Shown here: positions 1 to 13,600 of the stretch, in pieces | Numbering within the stretch: the stretch's first letter is position 1 | How the letters are laid out: each line of letters begins with the position of its first letter | Assembly: GCA_014843695.1 (NCBI GenBank) | Contig: CM026395.1 | Coordinates: 52,779,496-52,843,495 of the forward strand | Source of the DNA: Archivesica marissinica | Taxonomy: Eukaryota; Mollusca; Bivalvia; Venerida; Vesicomyidae | Direction: 5' to 3' | Length of the DNA stretch: 64,000 nucleotides | Program-made: the position numbers and the translations under genes | Notes under the pieces: model-generated | The model's database searches: none | Seen by the model: only the letters and a program-made list of their open reading frames with translations | What the model was told of the DNA's origin: nothing

Positions 1-725
1 CTGGCTACACAGCTCTCCCTGGCTACACAGCTCTCCCTGGCTACACAGCTCTCCTTGGCTACACAGCTCTCCCTGGCTACACAGCTAATCCCTGGCTACA
101 CAGCTCTCCCTGGCTACACAGCTCTCCCCTGGCTACACAGCTTTCCCCTGGCTACACAGCTCTCCCTGGCTACACAGCTTTCCTGGCTACACAGCTCTCC
201 CTGACTACACAGCTCTCCCCTGGCTACACAGCTACACAGCTCTCCCTGGCTACACAGCTTTCCCCTGGCTACACAGCTCTCCCCTGGCTACACAGCTTTC
301 CCCTGGCTACATAGCTTTCCCCTGGCTACACAGCTCTTCCTTGGCTACACAGCTCTCCCTTGACTACACAGCTCTCCCTGGCTACACAGTTAATCCTTGG
401 CTACACAGCTCTCCTTGGCTACACAGCTCTCCCTTGACTACACAGCTCTCCCTGGCTACACAGTTAATCCTTGGCTACACAGCTCTCCCTTGACTACACA
501 GCTCTCCCTGGCTACACAGTTAATCCTTGGCTACACAGCTCTCCCTTGACTACACAGCTCTCCCTGGCTACACAGTTAATCCTTGGCTACACAGCTCTCC
601 TTGGCTACACAGCTTTCCCCTGGCTACACAGCTCTCCCCTGGCTACACAGCTCTCCCTTGACTACACAGCTTTCCCCTGGCTACACAGCTCTCCCTGGCT
701 ACACAGTTAATCCCTGGCTACACAG
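1..725. repeat. 19-bp minisatellite
   Basis: Tandem units of about 18-20 bp, consensus CTACACAGCTCTCCCTGG, begin at the first base, so the array continues outside the window. Variants have an extra C or T and a TTAATCC substitution. It ends at about 725 in unique AT-rich DNA. The short open frame across it is only repeat translation. Confidence 0.95.
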
Positions 726-2763
726 TGAATCTTCACATAGTCCAGCATAACAATGTAACAATCAAAACTTTACATTAAATTAATTATTCATTAAGTCTCT
801 GAAAACTTGCTACGACACAATTCTAATTAAAATACATGGCATATTTGACTGTTATTTATATATATGCAAAGAGTTAAATATACATGTATATTATACAACA
901 GCAACTGCATTTTAGGCCCAACTAATAAATTGAGCAGAAAAGTATGCTATTTTGCTAGAGTGGTCTGAGGCATGTTCCACCAGGAAAATGTTGAATGCTA
1001 GAACGTCAATGGTGCACTCTGACACATTTAAATTTACGTCTTGGATGTCCAAAAAAATATGCATTTGACTTTCCATGTTGTGCAGAATGTATGTGACCTC
1101 CAAGGTGACAACCCAACTCTTCATCATACCCCACCACCCTACAGTTTTTATTGCATATTTTGTTGTATTAGATTTTTTTTAATTTTCTGGGACAAACTAC
1201 AGGCCAGCAGGGCAGGGTCAGCAGGGCAGGGCCTTCAGGGCCTTATAGTAGCTACGTGTCTGACAACAACAACTTTAGTTAAAGTAGATTGCGCCCCGCT
1301 GGAGCCGTTACAATTGTGCCCTTACTTAGGCAAGGCATTTAAATTCCACATTGCCTCTTCTCTCTCCCTCGTGGCGATGGATTCCATCAGGAATGAGGTC
1401 TCGAGAGTGATTTATATAAGATGTTAGAACTTGTTTCGCAATCGAGCTAACATAAAGTCAAGTCAGGTCACACATATTACAGTAAAAATATATACAACAA
1501 CAAACCTTAATTTAATTACATTAAAAACTCCGCACTACTGTAATCGTACATGGCGCATCTATACACAGTCAAGCTGATACTTTTCCCATCGAAATTATTT
1601 TCAGTTTACAATTAAAACGTGAAACATTAGATATGCCATTACCTACATGTAACATATCTCACCGTATCACACATTACATAAACTCCATGCTTCTCATTTG
1701 CATCATGTAAATCTGCTATAAAATTAAATCTCAGATCATAATCTAATTATTCAAGCCAATGTGTTACACGATCCACTGTTTATTTTTTTGTCTCAATCAG
1801 CAACATCACCGTGAAGTTAGCATAGCCAGACACCTGGATGTTTTAATCATGTTTTTGGTTTAAAATCATCTCACTTCCCTAGTGCATATAAAACAAGTTA
1901 TAAAAACATTTTTATACAAATTGTTCATTTTTACGATCATTCATAGTTTTGAGCAATATCCGTAGCTGTAGCATGCAAGATAATCGTAGTTATAAAGTAG
2001 TTCTCATGCGAGGTACAACACTATTTAGGTATTCCTCCACAACAACTTTATTATTCCTTTATGGTCAATTTCTTAATTTATATTTCTTTTTTCCCCTTTT
2101 GCACACATTTACCACAAATTTACCAAATGACACAGAAAAAAAACTGATGCACAAGAATATATCAGATTATTTTGATGTGGGTCGCTTACAAATCAGTGAT
2201 TTTATCCGCAAAAATGATCAAAAATGATATAACTAAAGAATATACTGTAACCTTTTAAGAAATCCTTTGTCAATGTCAGCATAGTGACACTTGTACACCA
2301 AATCCACAAGTGGACATTTCAAACAAAAAACTTAATCACCAATTTCAGTAATCAATTGTTAAAAGACAGCATGGCCCCAGGTGGAATTCGGCCAGAGACA
2401 TTGTTTTGTGGTAATTCTTACTTTCAATGACTGAATAAATTGTGCCCAAGGTGTAAACAACTTTGTTTTGTATCATGCAAATTTACTTGCCAATTTTCTA
2501 ATTAAACTAGCGTGGATAAATAGCTTCTAATTCCCTCGCACCGTCACCGGCTTCCTGTCTATTGTTTCCGAACCCTTTTAAAATGCTCGCCTAATCCTTA
2601 AAGCTTCCTACAGTTTTTGTTGTCTTTTTGTCGGCTATTGTTATTGGAGTCGTAATAATGCAGACCTCTTTTTGGGAAATTCCTACATGAAAATAGGTAA
2701 TCAGCTTGTAGTCAATTATAATAAAAAGCTAATGATAAAAAGGGCTTGTTGTGTCACAAGAGA
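726..2763. other. AT-rich gene-free stretch with one SINE fragment
   Basis: Apart from the 5'-truncated SINE-A piece at 1,290-1,458 I see no exon-like frame, RNA gene or transposon end here. Open frames up to 128 codons have no recognisable protein content. Confidence 0.5.
1290..1458 (+). repeat. SINE-A copy, 5' truncated
   Basis: Matches the body and tail of the SINE-A family of this window (TAGGCAAGGCATTTAAATTCC, then ATTCCATCAGGAATGAGG, then the CTTGTTTCGCAATCGAGCTA tail). The tRNA-like head is missing except for its last bases. Confidence 0.85.
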
Positions 2764-2972
2764 GTGGAAGTTGTGATAGCGCAGTGGTAGCACGTTTGCT
2801 TCAGTGAAAGGCCCGGAGTTCGCGCCCAGCTGTAGCCATTATGATAGTACCCTTAGACATGGCAGCACTTATATTCCACATTGCCTCTTCTATCTCTCCC
2901 TCATGTTGATGGATTCCATTATGGCCAACAGCTAAGTTGTAAGAACTTGTTTCGTAATCAAGCTAAAAATTT
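2764..2972 (+). repeat. SINE-A copy, near full length, diverged
   Basis: The head has an A box (TAGCGCAGTGG) and a diverged B box (GGAGTTCGCGCCC), followed by the SINE-A body and tail. It is more diverged than the copies at 9,435 and 37,671, so it is probably older. Confidence 0.8.
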
Positions 2973-5283
2973 AGTATTAACTAAACAAGAGTCAGAGGTT
3001 TTACCTAGTGTGAAAAATAGGTATGGAAATTCTACTGGTGTAAATTTCCTCCTTTCAGATGCATTGTCTTTCACAGAGGGAGCGGGTTGGGGGGGGGGGG
3101 GGTTAGCAAGCTGTACATGTGTGTATAAATTACCGTATATTACTACAAACTGTAACATGGGGTATTTATTACACCATGAAAATACAATGCACAATATCAG
3201 TTAACATCTTCATTGAAATTGCATTAATTAATTGAAAACGCATGACACTGCATTATAATAATATGATTGTATCATAGTTAATTATATTTTGAGGGAAACA
3301 ATTTCAAAGTCAATGGAAGTGAACATTGGCTGCACATTTGCATTTCCCTCACACCAATCTTGTGAATAATTGATTTTTTTATCTTGTGAATAATTGATTT
3401 TTTCCCCCATCAAACATTCAGGAAACACAAACTCATTCTCGATTTTGAAAATAATTTGTAAATCATCTTTTAGGTAATTTTGTATGTTTTTTGGGGGAGG
3501 GGGGGGGTTAAGGTTGAACCAAAGATTCTTCAGCTGTTATTGGTTGAGGAATTCGAGCCCCCGAGTGTATATGTGAGCATTGTTTCGGGCATGGACTGAT
3601 ACCCAGAGAGAACCACTGACATTCAGTTAACCAGCTAGATAGCTTCCTCACATGAAAGGATTCGACACATGCAGTGGGATTTGAACCTACAGTGGTGAGG
3701 TGGCATGTGATTTGAAGTCAATTACCCATAGCCACTCGGCCATCGTACTCCGATACATTGGATGGATAGAAAAACATATATAATTATTAATTTTGCCTGC
3801 CCCTCAACAGTCCCCCAATCTCAAAAAATAATACAATGCTTCAATGGATTTTCATGTTATGTTGTATCAAATATTCAGAGTAAAGATAATTGGTTGTATC
3901 TGGTTGCATAGCTGGGCCGACTTTATAATTTTCAGCTCCATGCCACGTATTTAACAAATACCTGCAACTTCCTTTCATATTAATATCCTTAATTGGGCCT
4001 CAATATATCCGAAATGATATCATTTTGTCATTTTATTAGATTCTGCAATGAGTAACAGGGCGTGCAGCCAAGTGGAACCCATATTATCTTAACAATTCAT
4101 ACCCTACCCTGGGTGTCAACACTCGTAATTACCTAAAAAAAAGATGAATATGGTTAACTTTGATTGCTATTAGACATCATGTTAAATTTTCCTTAAATGC
4201 GTTTTATTGCCATTTATTACCTGATGAATCTTTGAGCATAAAAAGTGACTTTATCAGATCGAAATAAGTGAAACGTGAAAAATCACGTCTAATTAAATTC
4301 TGTCCGAACAATTAATCAGTGTGAGTTATAAATATTTGTATCTATTACTAAATTTTCATAAATATTTGTATCTACTACTAAATTTCATTGTGATTTTAGA
4401 TTTTTTAAAGTCAAATATGGCCATCTCTGGTTGGTTCCATAAGCTTCTCGCAGTGTGGCCCCTTCTGTGCCCCATAAGCTTCTAGCAGTGCGGCCCCTTC
4501 TGTGCCCTATAAGAATACTCAATAATATAAAACACTCAGACACACATTTACCCCATTATCTGGCAATTAAATAAGTCTGCTTGGTAATATTAGGAATTGT
4601 AAATTAAAACTGAAACCATTCTGTGTACAGGTGCATAAACAGTACCAGTCTAAATTAATATAAATATTTCGAAAAACCAGTCTGAATATGTTAATGATGT
4701 CAATAATTTACGTGATGAAGCACATTTTGCCTCATTAAGAAGAAAATAATGGGACATATTAACAAAAGAATGTGACCTGTGGATTCAGGTTTCAGTATTA
4801 GTATTTTTCAAAAAAATCATGTATAAAATGAAGATGTATGCAAATTATCTCCTTTCTATAAAAATGAGGTAAGTACGAACACTAATCTTCAGAACGAGAC
4901 AAAAGCCATTCATCTGCGTGCGGAGTCTAACGAAAGTCTTCAACACAATATGATACCGCTTAATGACAACGTGAAACTGAAAGAAAATACGGTATTGACA
5001 ATTACACTTAAAAAGCTTTTTCTTTTGCGCAAAACATAATTACTATTAATACTGGCTTTAAAGGTTGGAATTAGTGGCTTTTTACAGATAAAATAGCTTT
5101 GTCCATAATTTTATAATAAACAAATCAACTTGACTTGCAATCATTGCAATTATCTTTAGTTAAATTGCGAAAATTATCATATGTCCTTGGTCGCATAAAA
5201 CAGAAACTGAAATAATCAACAAGTGTATGCATGTCACAAATCGCATAACATATTCTCCCATCCTATTGGTTGTTTAAAATATA
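2973..5283. other. gene-free AT-rich stretch with short duplications
   Basis: Contains one SINE-D copy (3,508-3,752), poly-G runs near 3,091 and 3,501, and small tandem duplications near 3,360-3,405, 4,330-4,385 and 4,437-4,512. I see no exon or complete transposon. Confidence 0.45.
3508..3752 (-). repeat. SINE-D copy (tRNA-Ser/Leu-like head)
   Basis: Read on the minus strand, the head runs GATGGCCGAGTGGCTA (A box) to GTAGGTTCAAATCCCAC (B box), followed by a body shared with the copy at 36,962-37,652. The spacing fits a long-variable-arm tRNA ancestor (Ser or Leu); the anticodon stem is too decayed to assign. Confidence 0.65.
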
Positions 5284-5410
5284 CCGTCTCCGTGGCCCAG
5301 TGGTTAAGGCGTCCGCCTACGGAGCGGGAGGTCGAAGGTTCGAATCTCGTCAGGGGTTCGTTCTGATATGGCCGGTTGGTGAGCCGCCAGCTAGTTAAAT
5401 AATGGTTACC
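5284..5410 (+). repeat. SINE-E: tRNA-Arg(ACG)-like head
   Basis: The stretch from 5,284 has an A box (TGGCCCAGTGGTTAAGG), an anticodon arm TCCGC-CTACGGA-GCGGG whose loop places ACG at the anticodon, and a B box (AGGTTCGAATC). The T stem does not pair well, so this is a tRNA-derived SINE head rather than a working tRNA gene. Confidence 0.6.
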
Positions 5411-5500
5411 GATTGCCTACCAGCCTGGCGTCTGGCATACAGGCATAGGATTCGGGAAGTACTGATGTTCATAAAAAGAGGTGTCTCATAAGTCAGAAAT

Positions 5501-6500
5501 NNNNNNNNNNNNNNNNNNNNNNNNNNNNNNNNNNNNNNNNNNNNNNNNNNNNNNNNNNNNNNNNNNNNNNNNNNNNNNNNNNNNNNNNNNNNNNNNNNNN
5601 NNNNNNNNNNNNNNNNNNNNNNNNNNNNNNNNNNNNNNNNNNNNNNNNNNNNNNNNNNNNNNNNNNNNNNNNNNNNNNNNNNNNNNNNNNNNNNNNNNNN
5701 NNNNNNNNNNNNNNNNNNNNNNNNNNNNNNNNNNNNNNNNNNNNNNNNNNNNNNNNNNNNNNNNNNNNNNNNNNNNNNNNNNNNNNNNNNNNNNNNNNNN
5801 NNNNNNNNNNNNNNNNNNNNNNNNNNNNNNNNNNNNNNNNNNNNNNNNNNNNNNNNNNNNNNNNNNNNNNNNNNNNNNNNNNNNNNNNNNNNNNNNNNNN
5901 NNNNNNNNNNNNNNNNNNNNNNNNNNNNNNNNNNNNNNNNNNNNNNNNNNNNNNNNNNNNNNNNNNNNNNNNNNNNNNNNNNNNNNNNNNNNNNNNNNNN
6001 NNNNNNNNNNNNNNNNNNNNNNNNNNNNNNNNNNNNNNNNNNNNNNNNNNNNNNNNNNNNNNNNNNNNNNNNNNNNNNNNNNNNNNNNNNNNNNNNNNNN
6101 NNNNNNNNNNNNNNNNNNNNNNNNNNNNNNNNNNNNNNNNNNNNNNNNNNNNNNNNNNNNNNNNNNNNNNNNNNNNNNNNNNNNNNNNNNNNNNNNNNNN
6201 NNNNNNNNNNNNNNNNNNNNNNNNNNNNNNNNNNNNNNNNNNNNNNNNNNNNNNNNNNNNNNNNNNNNNNNNNNNNNNNNNNNNNNNNNNNNNNNNNNNN
6301 NNNNNNNNNNNNNNNNNNNNNNNNNNNNNNNNNNNNNNNNNNNNNNNNNNNNNNNNNNNNNNNNNNNNNNNNNNNNNNNNNNNNNNNNNNNNNNNNNNNN
6401 NNNNNNNNNNNNNNNNNNNNNNNNNNNNNNNNNNNNNNNNNNNNNNNNNNNNNNNNNNNNNNNNNNNNNNNNNNNNNNNNNNNNNNNNNNNNNNNNNNNN
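5501..6500. other. assembly gap (1,000 Ns)
   Basis: Exactly 1,000 undetermined bases, a length often used as a placeholder. The right edge opens directly into the 63-bp array, so the true array probably extends into the gap and its size is unknown. Confidence 0.98.
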
Positions 6501-9106
6501 GGTAGTATAATGGTTGCTGAACCATGGCAGTAAGTTCTGAGCACAGGCAGACATAACGATGATTGGTAGTATAATGGTTGTGAACCATGGCAGTAAGTTC
6601 TGAGCACAGGTAGACATAACGATGATTGGTAGTATAATGGGTGCGAACCATGGCAGTTAGTTCTGAGTACAGGCAGACATAACGATGATTGGTAGTATAA
6701 TGGGTGTGAACCATGGCAGTAAGTTCTGAGCACAGGCAGACATAACGGTGGATTGGTAGTATAATGGTTGCTGAACCATGGCAGTAAGTTCTGAGCACAG
6801 GCAGACATAACGGTGGATTGGTAGTATAATGGGTGTGAACCATGGCAGTAAGTTCTGAACACAGGCAGACATAACATGGATTGGTAGTATAATGGTTGTG
6901 AACCATGGCAGTAAGTTCTGAGCACAGGCAGACATAACGGTGGATTGGTAGTATAATGGTTGCGAACCATGGCAGTAAGTTCTGGGCACAGGCAGACATA
7001 ACGTGGATTGGTAGTATAATGGTTGCAAACCATGGCAGTAAGTTCTGGGCACAGGCAGACATAACGTGGATTGGTAGTATAATGGTTGCGAACCATGGCA
7101 GTAAGTTCTGGGCACAGGCAGACATAACTTGGATTGATAGGATAATGGTTGCGAACCATGGCAGTAAGTTCTGAGCACAGGCAGACATAACGTGGATTGG
7201 TAGTATAATGGTTGTGAACCATGGCAGTAAGTTCTGAGCACAGGCAGACATAACGTGGATTGGTAGTATAATGGTTGCGAACCATGGCAGTAAGTTCTGA
7301 GCACAGGCGGACATAACGTGGATTAGTAGTATAATGGTTGCGAACCATGGCAGTAAGTTCTGAGCACAGCAGACATATAACGTGGATTGGTGGTATAAAG
7401 GTTGCGAACCATGGCAGTAAGTTCTGAGCACAGGCAGACATAACGTGGATTGGTAGTATAATGGTTGTGAACCATGGCAGTAAGTTCTGAGCACAGGCAG
7501 ACATAACGGTAGATTGGTAGTATAATGGTTGCAAACCATGGCAGTAAGTTCTGAGCACATGCAGACATAACGGTGATTGGTAGTATAATGGTTGTGAACC
7601 ATGGCAGTAAGTTCTGAGCACAGGCAGACATAACGTGGATTGGTAGTATAATGGTTGCGAACCATGGCAGTAAGTTCTGAGCACAGGCGGACATAACGTG
7701 GATTGTTAGTATAATGGTTGCGAACCATGGCAGTAAGTTCTGAGCACAGCAGACATATACGTGGATTGGTGGTATAATGGTTGCGAACCATGGCAGTAAG
7801 TTCTGAGCACAGGCAGACATAACGTGGATTGGTAGTATAATGGTTGTGAACCATGGCAGTAAGTTCTGAGCACAGGCAGACATAACGATGATTGGTAGTA
7901 TAATGGTTGCGAACCATGGCAGTTAGTTCTGAGTACAGGCAGACATAACGATGATTGGTAGTATAATGGGTGTGAACCATGGCAGTAAGTTCTGAGCACA
8001 GGCAGACATAACGTGGATTGGTAGTATAATGGTTGCGAACCATGGCAGTAAGTTCTGAGCACAGGCAGACATAACGGTGGATTGGTAGTATAATGGTTGC
8101 GAACCATGGCAGTAAGTTCTGAGCACAGGCAGACATAACGGTGATTGGTAGTATAATGGTTGCGAACCATGGCAGTAAGTTCTGAGCACAGGCAGACATA
8201 ACGTGGATTGGTGGTATAATGGTTGCGAACCATGGCAGTAAGTTCTGAGCACAGGCAGACATAACGGTGATTGGTGGTATAATGGTTGTGAACCATGGCA
8301 GTTAGTTATGAGTACAGGCAGACATAACGGTGATTGGTAGTATAATGGTTGCGAACCATGGCAGTAAGTTCTGAGCACAGGCAGACATAACGGTGATTGG
8401 TAGTATAATGGTTGCGAACCATGGCAGTAAGTTCTGAGCACAGGCAGATATAACGTGGATTGGTGGTATAATGGTTGTGAACCATGGCAGTAAGTTCTGA
8501 GCACAGGCAGACATAACGGTGATTGGTGGTATAATGGTTGTGAACCATGGCAGTTAGTTATGAGTACAGGCAGACATAACGGTGATTGGTGGTATAATGG
8601 TTGTGAACCATGGCAGTTAGTTATGAGTACAGGCAGACATAACGGTGATTGGTGGTATAATGGTTGTGAACCATGGCAGTTAGTTATGAGTACAGGCAGA
8701 CATAACGTGGATTGGTGGTATAATGGTTGTGAACCATGGCAGTTAGTTATGAGTACAGGCAGACATAACGGTGATTGGTGGTATAATGGTTGTGAACCAT
8801 GGCAGTTAGTTATGAGTACAGGCAGACATAACGGTGATTGGTAGTATAATGGTTGTGAACCATGGCAGTAAGTTCTGAGCACAGGCAGACATAACGTGGA
8901 TTGGTAGTATAATGGTTGTGAACCATGGCAGTTAGTTCTGGGCACAGGCAGACATAACGTGGATTGGTAGTATAATGGTTGTGAACCATGGCAGTTAGTT
9001 CTGGGCACAGGCAGACATAACGGTGATTGGTAGTATAATGGTTGCGAACCATGGCAGTTAGTTCTGGGCACAGGCAGACATAACGTGGATTGGTAGTATA
9101 ATGGTT
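6501..9106. repeat. 63-bp minisatellite, about 42 visible copies
   Basis: Units of 62-63 bp contain GGTAGTATAATGG, GAACCATGGCAGTAAG and CACAGGCAGACATAACG. Two unit types differ at GCAGTAAGTTCTGAGCAC versus GCAGTTAGTTATGAGTAC and occur in blocks (the second at about 8,300-8,820). The long open frames through it and through the gap have no independent coding evidence. Confidence 0.95.
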
Positions 9107-9198
9107 GATGAAAGAAAAATAATAATAAAATAATAAAAATGCTTTTATAGAAGACATAATTATGTGCTTTGATCGAAGAATTTTGATAAATAAATGTT

Positions 9199-9263
9199 TG
9201 CGAACTCCGGGCCCTTCACACCTGAAGCGAACGGCAGTACCACTGCGCCATCACGACTTCCAC
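9199..9263 (-). repeat. SINE-A head fragment
   Basis: Inverted piece of the SINE-A tRNA-like head (CACCTGAAGCGAACG, CACTGCGCCATCACGACTTCC), with no body or tail. Confidence 0.7.
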
Positions 9264-9339
9264 AACTTGAACCTTGCTAATATAATCATGTTGGGCAAAT
9301 GTTGTTTGGATATTTTAAGTCTTGTAATACGTGAAGATA

Positions 9340-9430
9340 GGTGGTATGAGGGTAGCGCAGTGGTAGCGTGTTCGCTTCAGATGTTTGAGACCCAGAGTTT
9401 GCGCCAAGCTATAGCTATTATGATAAGAGC
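9340..9430 (+). repeat. SINE-A head, diverged fragment
   Basis: A box GTAGCGCAGTGGTAGCG and the remains of a B box, stopping just before a better SINE-A copy. This is probably one SINE inserted beside or into an older one. Confidence 0.6.
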
Positions 9431-9434
9431 CTGT

Positions 9435-9670
9435 GTGGAAGTCGTGATAGCGCAGTGGATGCCCGTTCCCTTCAGGGGAGAAAGGTCCGGAGTTCGAGCC
9501 CCGCTGGAGCCGTTACGATTGTGCCCTTAGGCAAGGCATTTAAATTCCACGTTGCCTCTTCTCTCACCCTCGAGGAGATGGATTCCATCAGGAATGAGGT
9601 CTCGAGAGTGATTAATATAAGTTGAAATAACTTGTTTCGCAATCGAGCTAAAATAAATTTGTATAAACTA
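9435..9670 (+). repeat. SINE-A copy, full length
   Basis: Good reference copy: tRNA-like head with A box TAGCGCAGTGG and B box GGAGTTCGAGCCC, body TAGGCAAGGCATTTAAATTCC, inverted ATTCCATCAGGAAT motif, and tail ending AAAATAAATTTGTATAAACT. In the intact family head the anticodon arm (TTCGC-TTCAGGT-GCGAA, clearest at 24,054 and 37,671) places CAG at the anticodon; this copy is altered there. Confidence 0.9.
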
Positions 9671-9673
9671 TAG

Positions 9674-9765
9674 TACCCTAGGCAAGGCACTTAAGTTCCA
9701 CATGTCTCGTCTCTCTCCCTCATGGAGATGATTCCATCAGCAAAGATGTCTCGAGAGCGATTAAA
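9674..9765 (+). repeat. SINE-A body fragment
   Basis: Second body (CCCTAGGCAAGGCACTTAAG to TCTCGAGAGCGATTAA) directly behind the full copy, with no head and no tail. Confidence 0.75.
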
Positions 9766-9914
9766 CGACAACGTAATGTTGTATGAACTACAAATGTTAC
9801 AAATATACATTGTACTTATTAGGATTAAATGTGTATGAAATAAGCTTCAAACAGGTCTTCATGTTGTTAACTCCCCTTATAGCACATCACATAGTTATGC
9901 TTTGTACAGCTATA

Positions 9915-10219
9915 TTAACCCGTAACCTGCCGAATAAATTGGACAGAATGTGCAAGCAACATAGATCCTGATCAACCGCAGCGTAGAATTGGACGGAATG
10001 TGCAAACAACATAGATCCTGATCAGCCGCGGTGCAACGCCACACCTGATCCGGATCTATGTTGTTAGCTATTCAGACAAGTGTTTTAGCTCCACTATCAG
10101 AATAGCAAACAGTATAGAGCCTGATCAGATGGCACATTGTATCGTGAGTATGCCGTCTGATTTTGCTCTATGTCGTTTGCAAAAGCTACTTTAGTTGTGA
10201 TTGGCCGGTAAAGGGTTAA
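9915..10219. mobile_element. TTAACCC MITE, copy 1 (305 bp)
   Basis: Ends TTAACCCGTAACCTGCCG and, inverted, TTAACCCTTTACCGGCCA. The interior has hairpin-forming arms around ACATAGATCCTGATCAG / GATCCGGATCTATGTTGTT and a second hairpin (TAGAGCCTGATCAGATGG...TCTGATTTTGCTCTATG). There is no coding capacity. TTAA at both ends would suit a TTAA-targeting transposase such as piggyBac type; that assignment is inference. Confidence 0.75.
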
Positions 10220-10435
10220 GTAACATGACTTTCTTTTGTGTAGATACATTATCATGTCTCATTCAGATTCTAGAGGGCGATATGGGTGAAGTAGTCACCC
10301 TTGGGACCCTGACTTCGCCTCATGAGGGCGCCACTTCTCCCTAATAAAAAGGTTTTTTTATGCTTTTACTATTTTCAGACAAAATATTGTCCAGTAAGAT
10401 ACACTGAGCATTGTAAAGCACTCGTTCTATTCAAA

Positions 10436-10560
10436 TATTGTATTTAATGGTCATATTGTGTATTTAATGGTCATATTGTGTATTTAATGGTCATATTGTG
10501 TATTTAATGGTCATATTGTGTATTTAATGATATTGTGTATTTAATGGTCATATTGTGTAT
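10436..10560. repeat. 20-bp minisatellite, about 6 copies
   Basis: Unit TATTTAATGGTCATATTGTG repeated with one shortened copy. Confidence 0.95.
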
Positions 10561-10689
10561 TTTAACCCTATTATGTTGAAATTTATTAAATAATACCATA
10601 GATTCGTCAGTACGCAATCGTGCGCTTTGTCACTTTTCCCAATAATTTGGGTCTACATGTAGCTTGAGCCCTGTTTATCATAGATGCAC

Positions 10690-13600
10690 AATGTACTATG
10701 ACATGTACCTGTATAAGTTTATCATGTACTATGACATGTACCTGTATAAGTTTATCATAGATACGCAATGTACTATGACATGTACCTGTATAAGTTTATC
10801 ATAGATACGCAATGTACTATGACATGTACCTGTATAAGTTTATCATAGATACGCAATGTACTATGACATGTACCTGTATAAGTTTATCATAGGCAATGTA
10901 CTATGACATGTACCTGTATAAGTTTATCATGTACTATGACATGTACCTGTATAAGTTTATCATAGATACACAATGTACTATGACATGTACCTGTATAAGT
11001 TTATCATAGATACGCAATGTACTATGACATGTACCTGTATAAGTTTATCATAGATACGCAATGTACTATGACATGTACCTGTATAAGTTTATCATAGATA
11101 CGCAATGTACTATGACATGTACCTGTATAAGTTTATCATGTACTATGACATGTACCTGTATAAGTTTATCATGTACTATGACATGTACCTGTATAAGTTT
11201 ATCATGTACTATGACATGTACCTGTATAAGTTTATCATGTACTATGACATGTACCTGTATAAGTTTATCATGTACTATGACATGTACCTGTATAAGTTTA
11301 TCATGTACTATGACATGTACCTGTATAAGTTTATCATAGATACGCAATGTACTATGACATGTACCTGTATAAGTTTATCATAGATACGCAATGTACTATG
11401 ACATGTACCTGTATAAGTTTATCATAGATACGCAATGTACTATGACATGTACCTGTATAAGTTTATCATAGATACGCAATGTACTATGACATGTACCTGT
11501 ATAAGTTTATCATAGATACGCAATGTACTATGACATGTACCTGTATAAGTTTATCATGTACTATGACATGTACCTGTATAAGTTTATCATGTACTATGAC
11601 ATGTACCTGTATAAGTTTATCATGTACTATGACATGTACCTGTATAAGTTTATCATAGATACACAATGTACTATGACATGTACCTGTATAAGTTTATCAT
11701 GTACTATGACATGTACCTGTATAAGTTTATCATAGATACACAATGTACTATGACATGTACCTGTATAAGTTTATCATGTACTATGACATGTACCTGTATA
11801 AGTTTATCATGTACTATGACATGTACCTGTATAAGTTTATCATGTACTATGACATGTACCTGTATAAGTTTATCATGTACTATGACATGTACCTGTATAA
11901 GTTTATCATGTACTATGACATGTACCTGTATAAGTTTATCATGTACTATGACATGTACCTGTATAAGTTTATCATGTACTATGACATGTACCTGTATAAG
12001 TTTATCATGTACTATGACATGTACCTGTATAAGTTTATCATAGATACACAATGTACTATGACATGTACCTGTATAAGTTTATCATGTACTATGACATGTA
12101 CCTGTATAAGTTTATCATGTACTATGACATGTACCTGTATAAGTTTATCATGTACTATGACATGTACCTGTATAAGTTTATCATGTACTATGACATGTAC
12201 CTGTATAAGTTTATCATAGATACACAATGTACTATGACATGTACCTGTATAAGTTTATCATGTACTATGACATGTACCTGTATAAGTTTATCATGTACTA
12301 TGACATGTACCTGTATAAGTTTATCATAGATACGCAATGTACTATGACATGTACCTGTATAAGTTTATCATAGATACGCAATGTACTATGACATGTACCT
12401 GTATAAGTTTATCATAGATACGCAATGTACTATGACATGTACCTGTATAAGTTTATCATAGATACGCAATGTACTATGACATGTACCTGTATAAGTTTAT
12501 CATGTACTATGACATGTACCTGTATAAGTTTATCATGTACTATGACATGTACCTGTATAAGTTTATCATGTACTATGACATGTACCTGTATAAGTTTATC
12601 ATAGATACACAATGTACTATGACATGTACCTGTATAAGTTTATCATGTACTATGACATGTACCTGTATAAGTTTATCATGTACTATGACATGTACCTGTA
12701 TAAGTTTATCATGTACTATGACATGTACCTGTATAAGTTTATCATGTACTATGACATGTACCTGTATAAGTTTATCATGTACTATGACATGTACCTGTAT
12801 AAGTTTATCATGTACTATGACATGTACCTGTATAAGTTTATCATGTACTATGACATGTACCTGTATAAGTTTATCATGTACTATGACATGTACCTGTATA
12901 AGTTTATCATGTACTATGACATGTACCTGTATAAGTTTATCATAGATACACAATGTACTATGACATGTACCTGTATAAGTTTATCATAGATACACAATGT
13001 ACTATGACATGTACCTGTATAAGTTTATCATAGATACGCAATGTACTATGACATGTACCTGTATAAGTTTATCATAGATACGCAATGTACTATGACATGT
13101 ACCTGTATAAGTTTATCATGTACTATGACATGTACCTGTATAAGTTTATCATGTACTATGACATGTACCTGTATAAGTTTATCATGTACTATGACATGTA
13201 CCTGTATAAGTTTATCATGTACTATGACATGTACCTGTATAAGTTTATCATAGATACACAATGTACTATGACATGTACCTGTATAAGTTTATCATAGATA
13301 CCAATGTACTATGACATGTACCTGTATAAGTTTATCATAGATACGCAATGTACTATGACATGTACCTGTATAAGTTTATCATGTACTATGACATGTACCT
13401 GTATAAGTTTATCATGTACTATGACATGTACCTGTATAAGTTTATCATGTACTATGACATGTACCTGTATAAGTTTATCATAGATACGCAATGTACTATG
13501 ACATGTACCTGTATAAGTTTATCATGTACTATGACATGTACCTGTATAAGTTTATCATGTACTATGACATGTACCTGTATAAGTTTATCATGTACTATGA

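Noticed and set aside
1041..1427. 128-codon plus-strand frame
   Set aside because: Its second half is SINE-A sequence; the first half has no homology I recognise.
5284..5360. Functional tRNA-Arg(ACG) gene
   Set aside because: The anticodon arm pairs, but the T stem and acceptor stem do not. Better read as a SINE head.
6501..9106. 63-bp units as tRNA-like genes (GGTAGTATAATGG)
   Set aside because: A weak A-box resemblance only; no anticodon arm or B box in the unit.
5395..9157. Open frames up to 955 codons on the minus strand
   Set aside because: They cross the N gap and the 63-bp array; the residues are repeat units and X.
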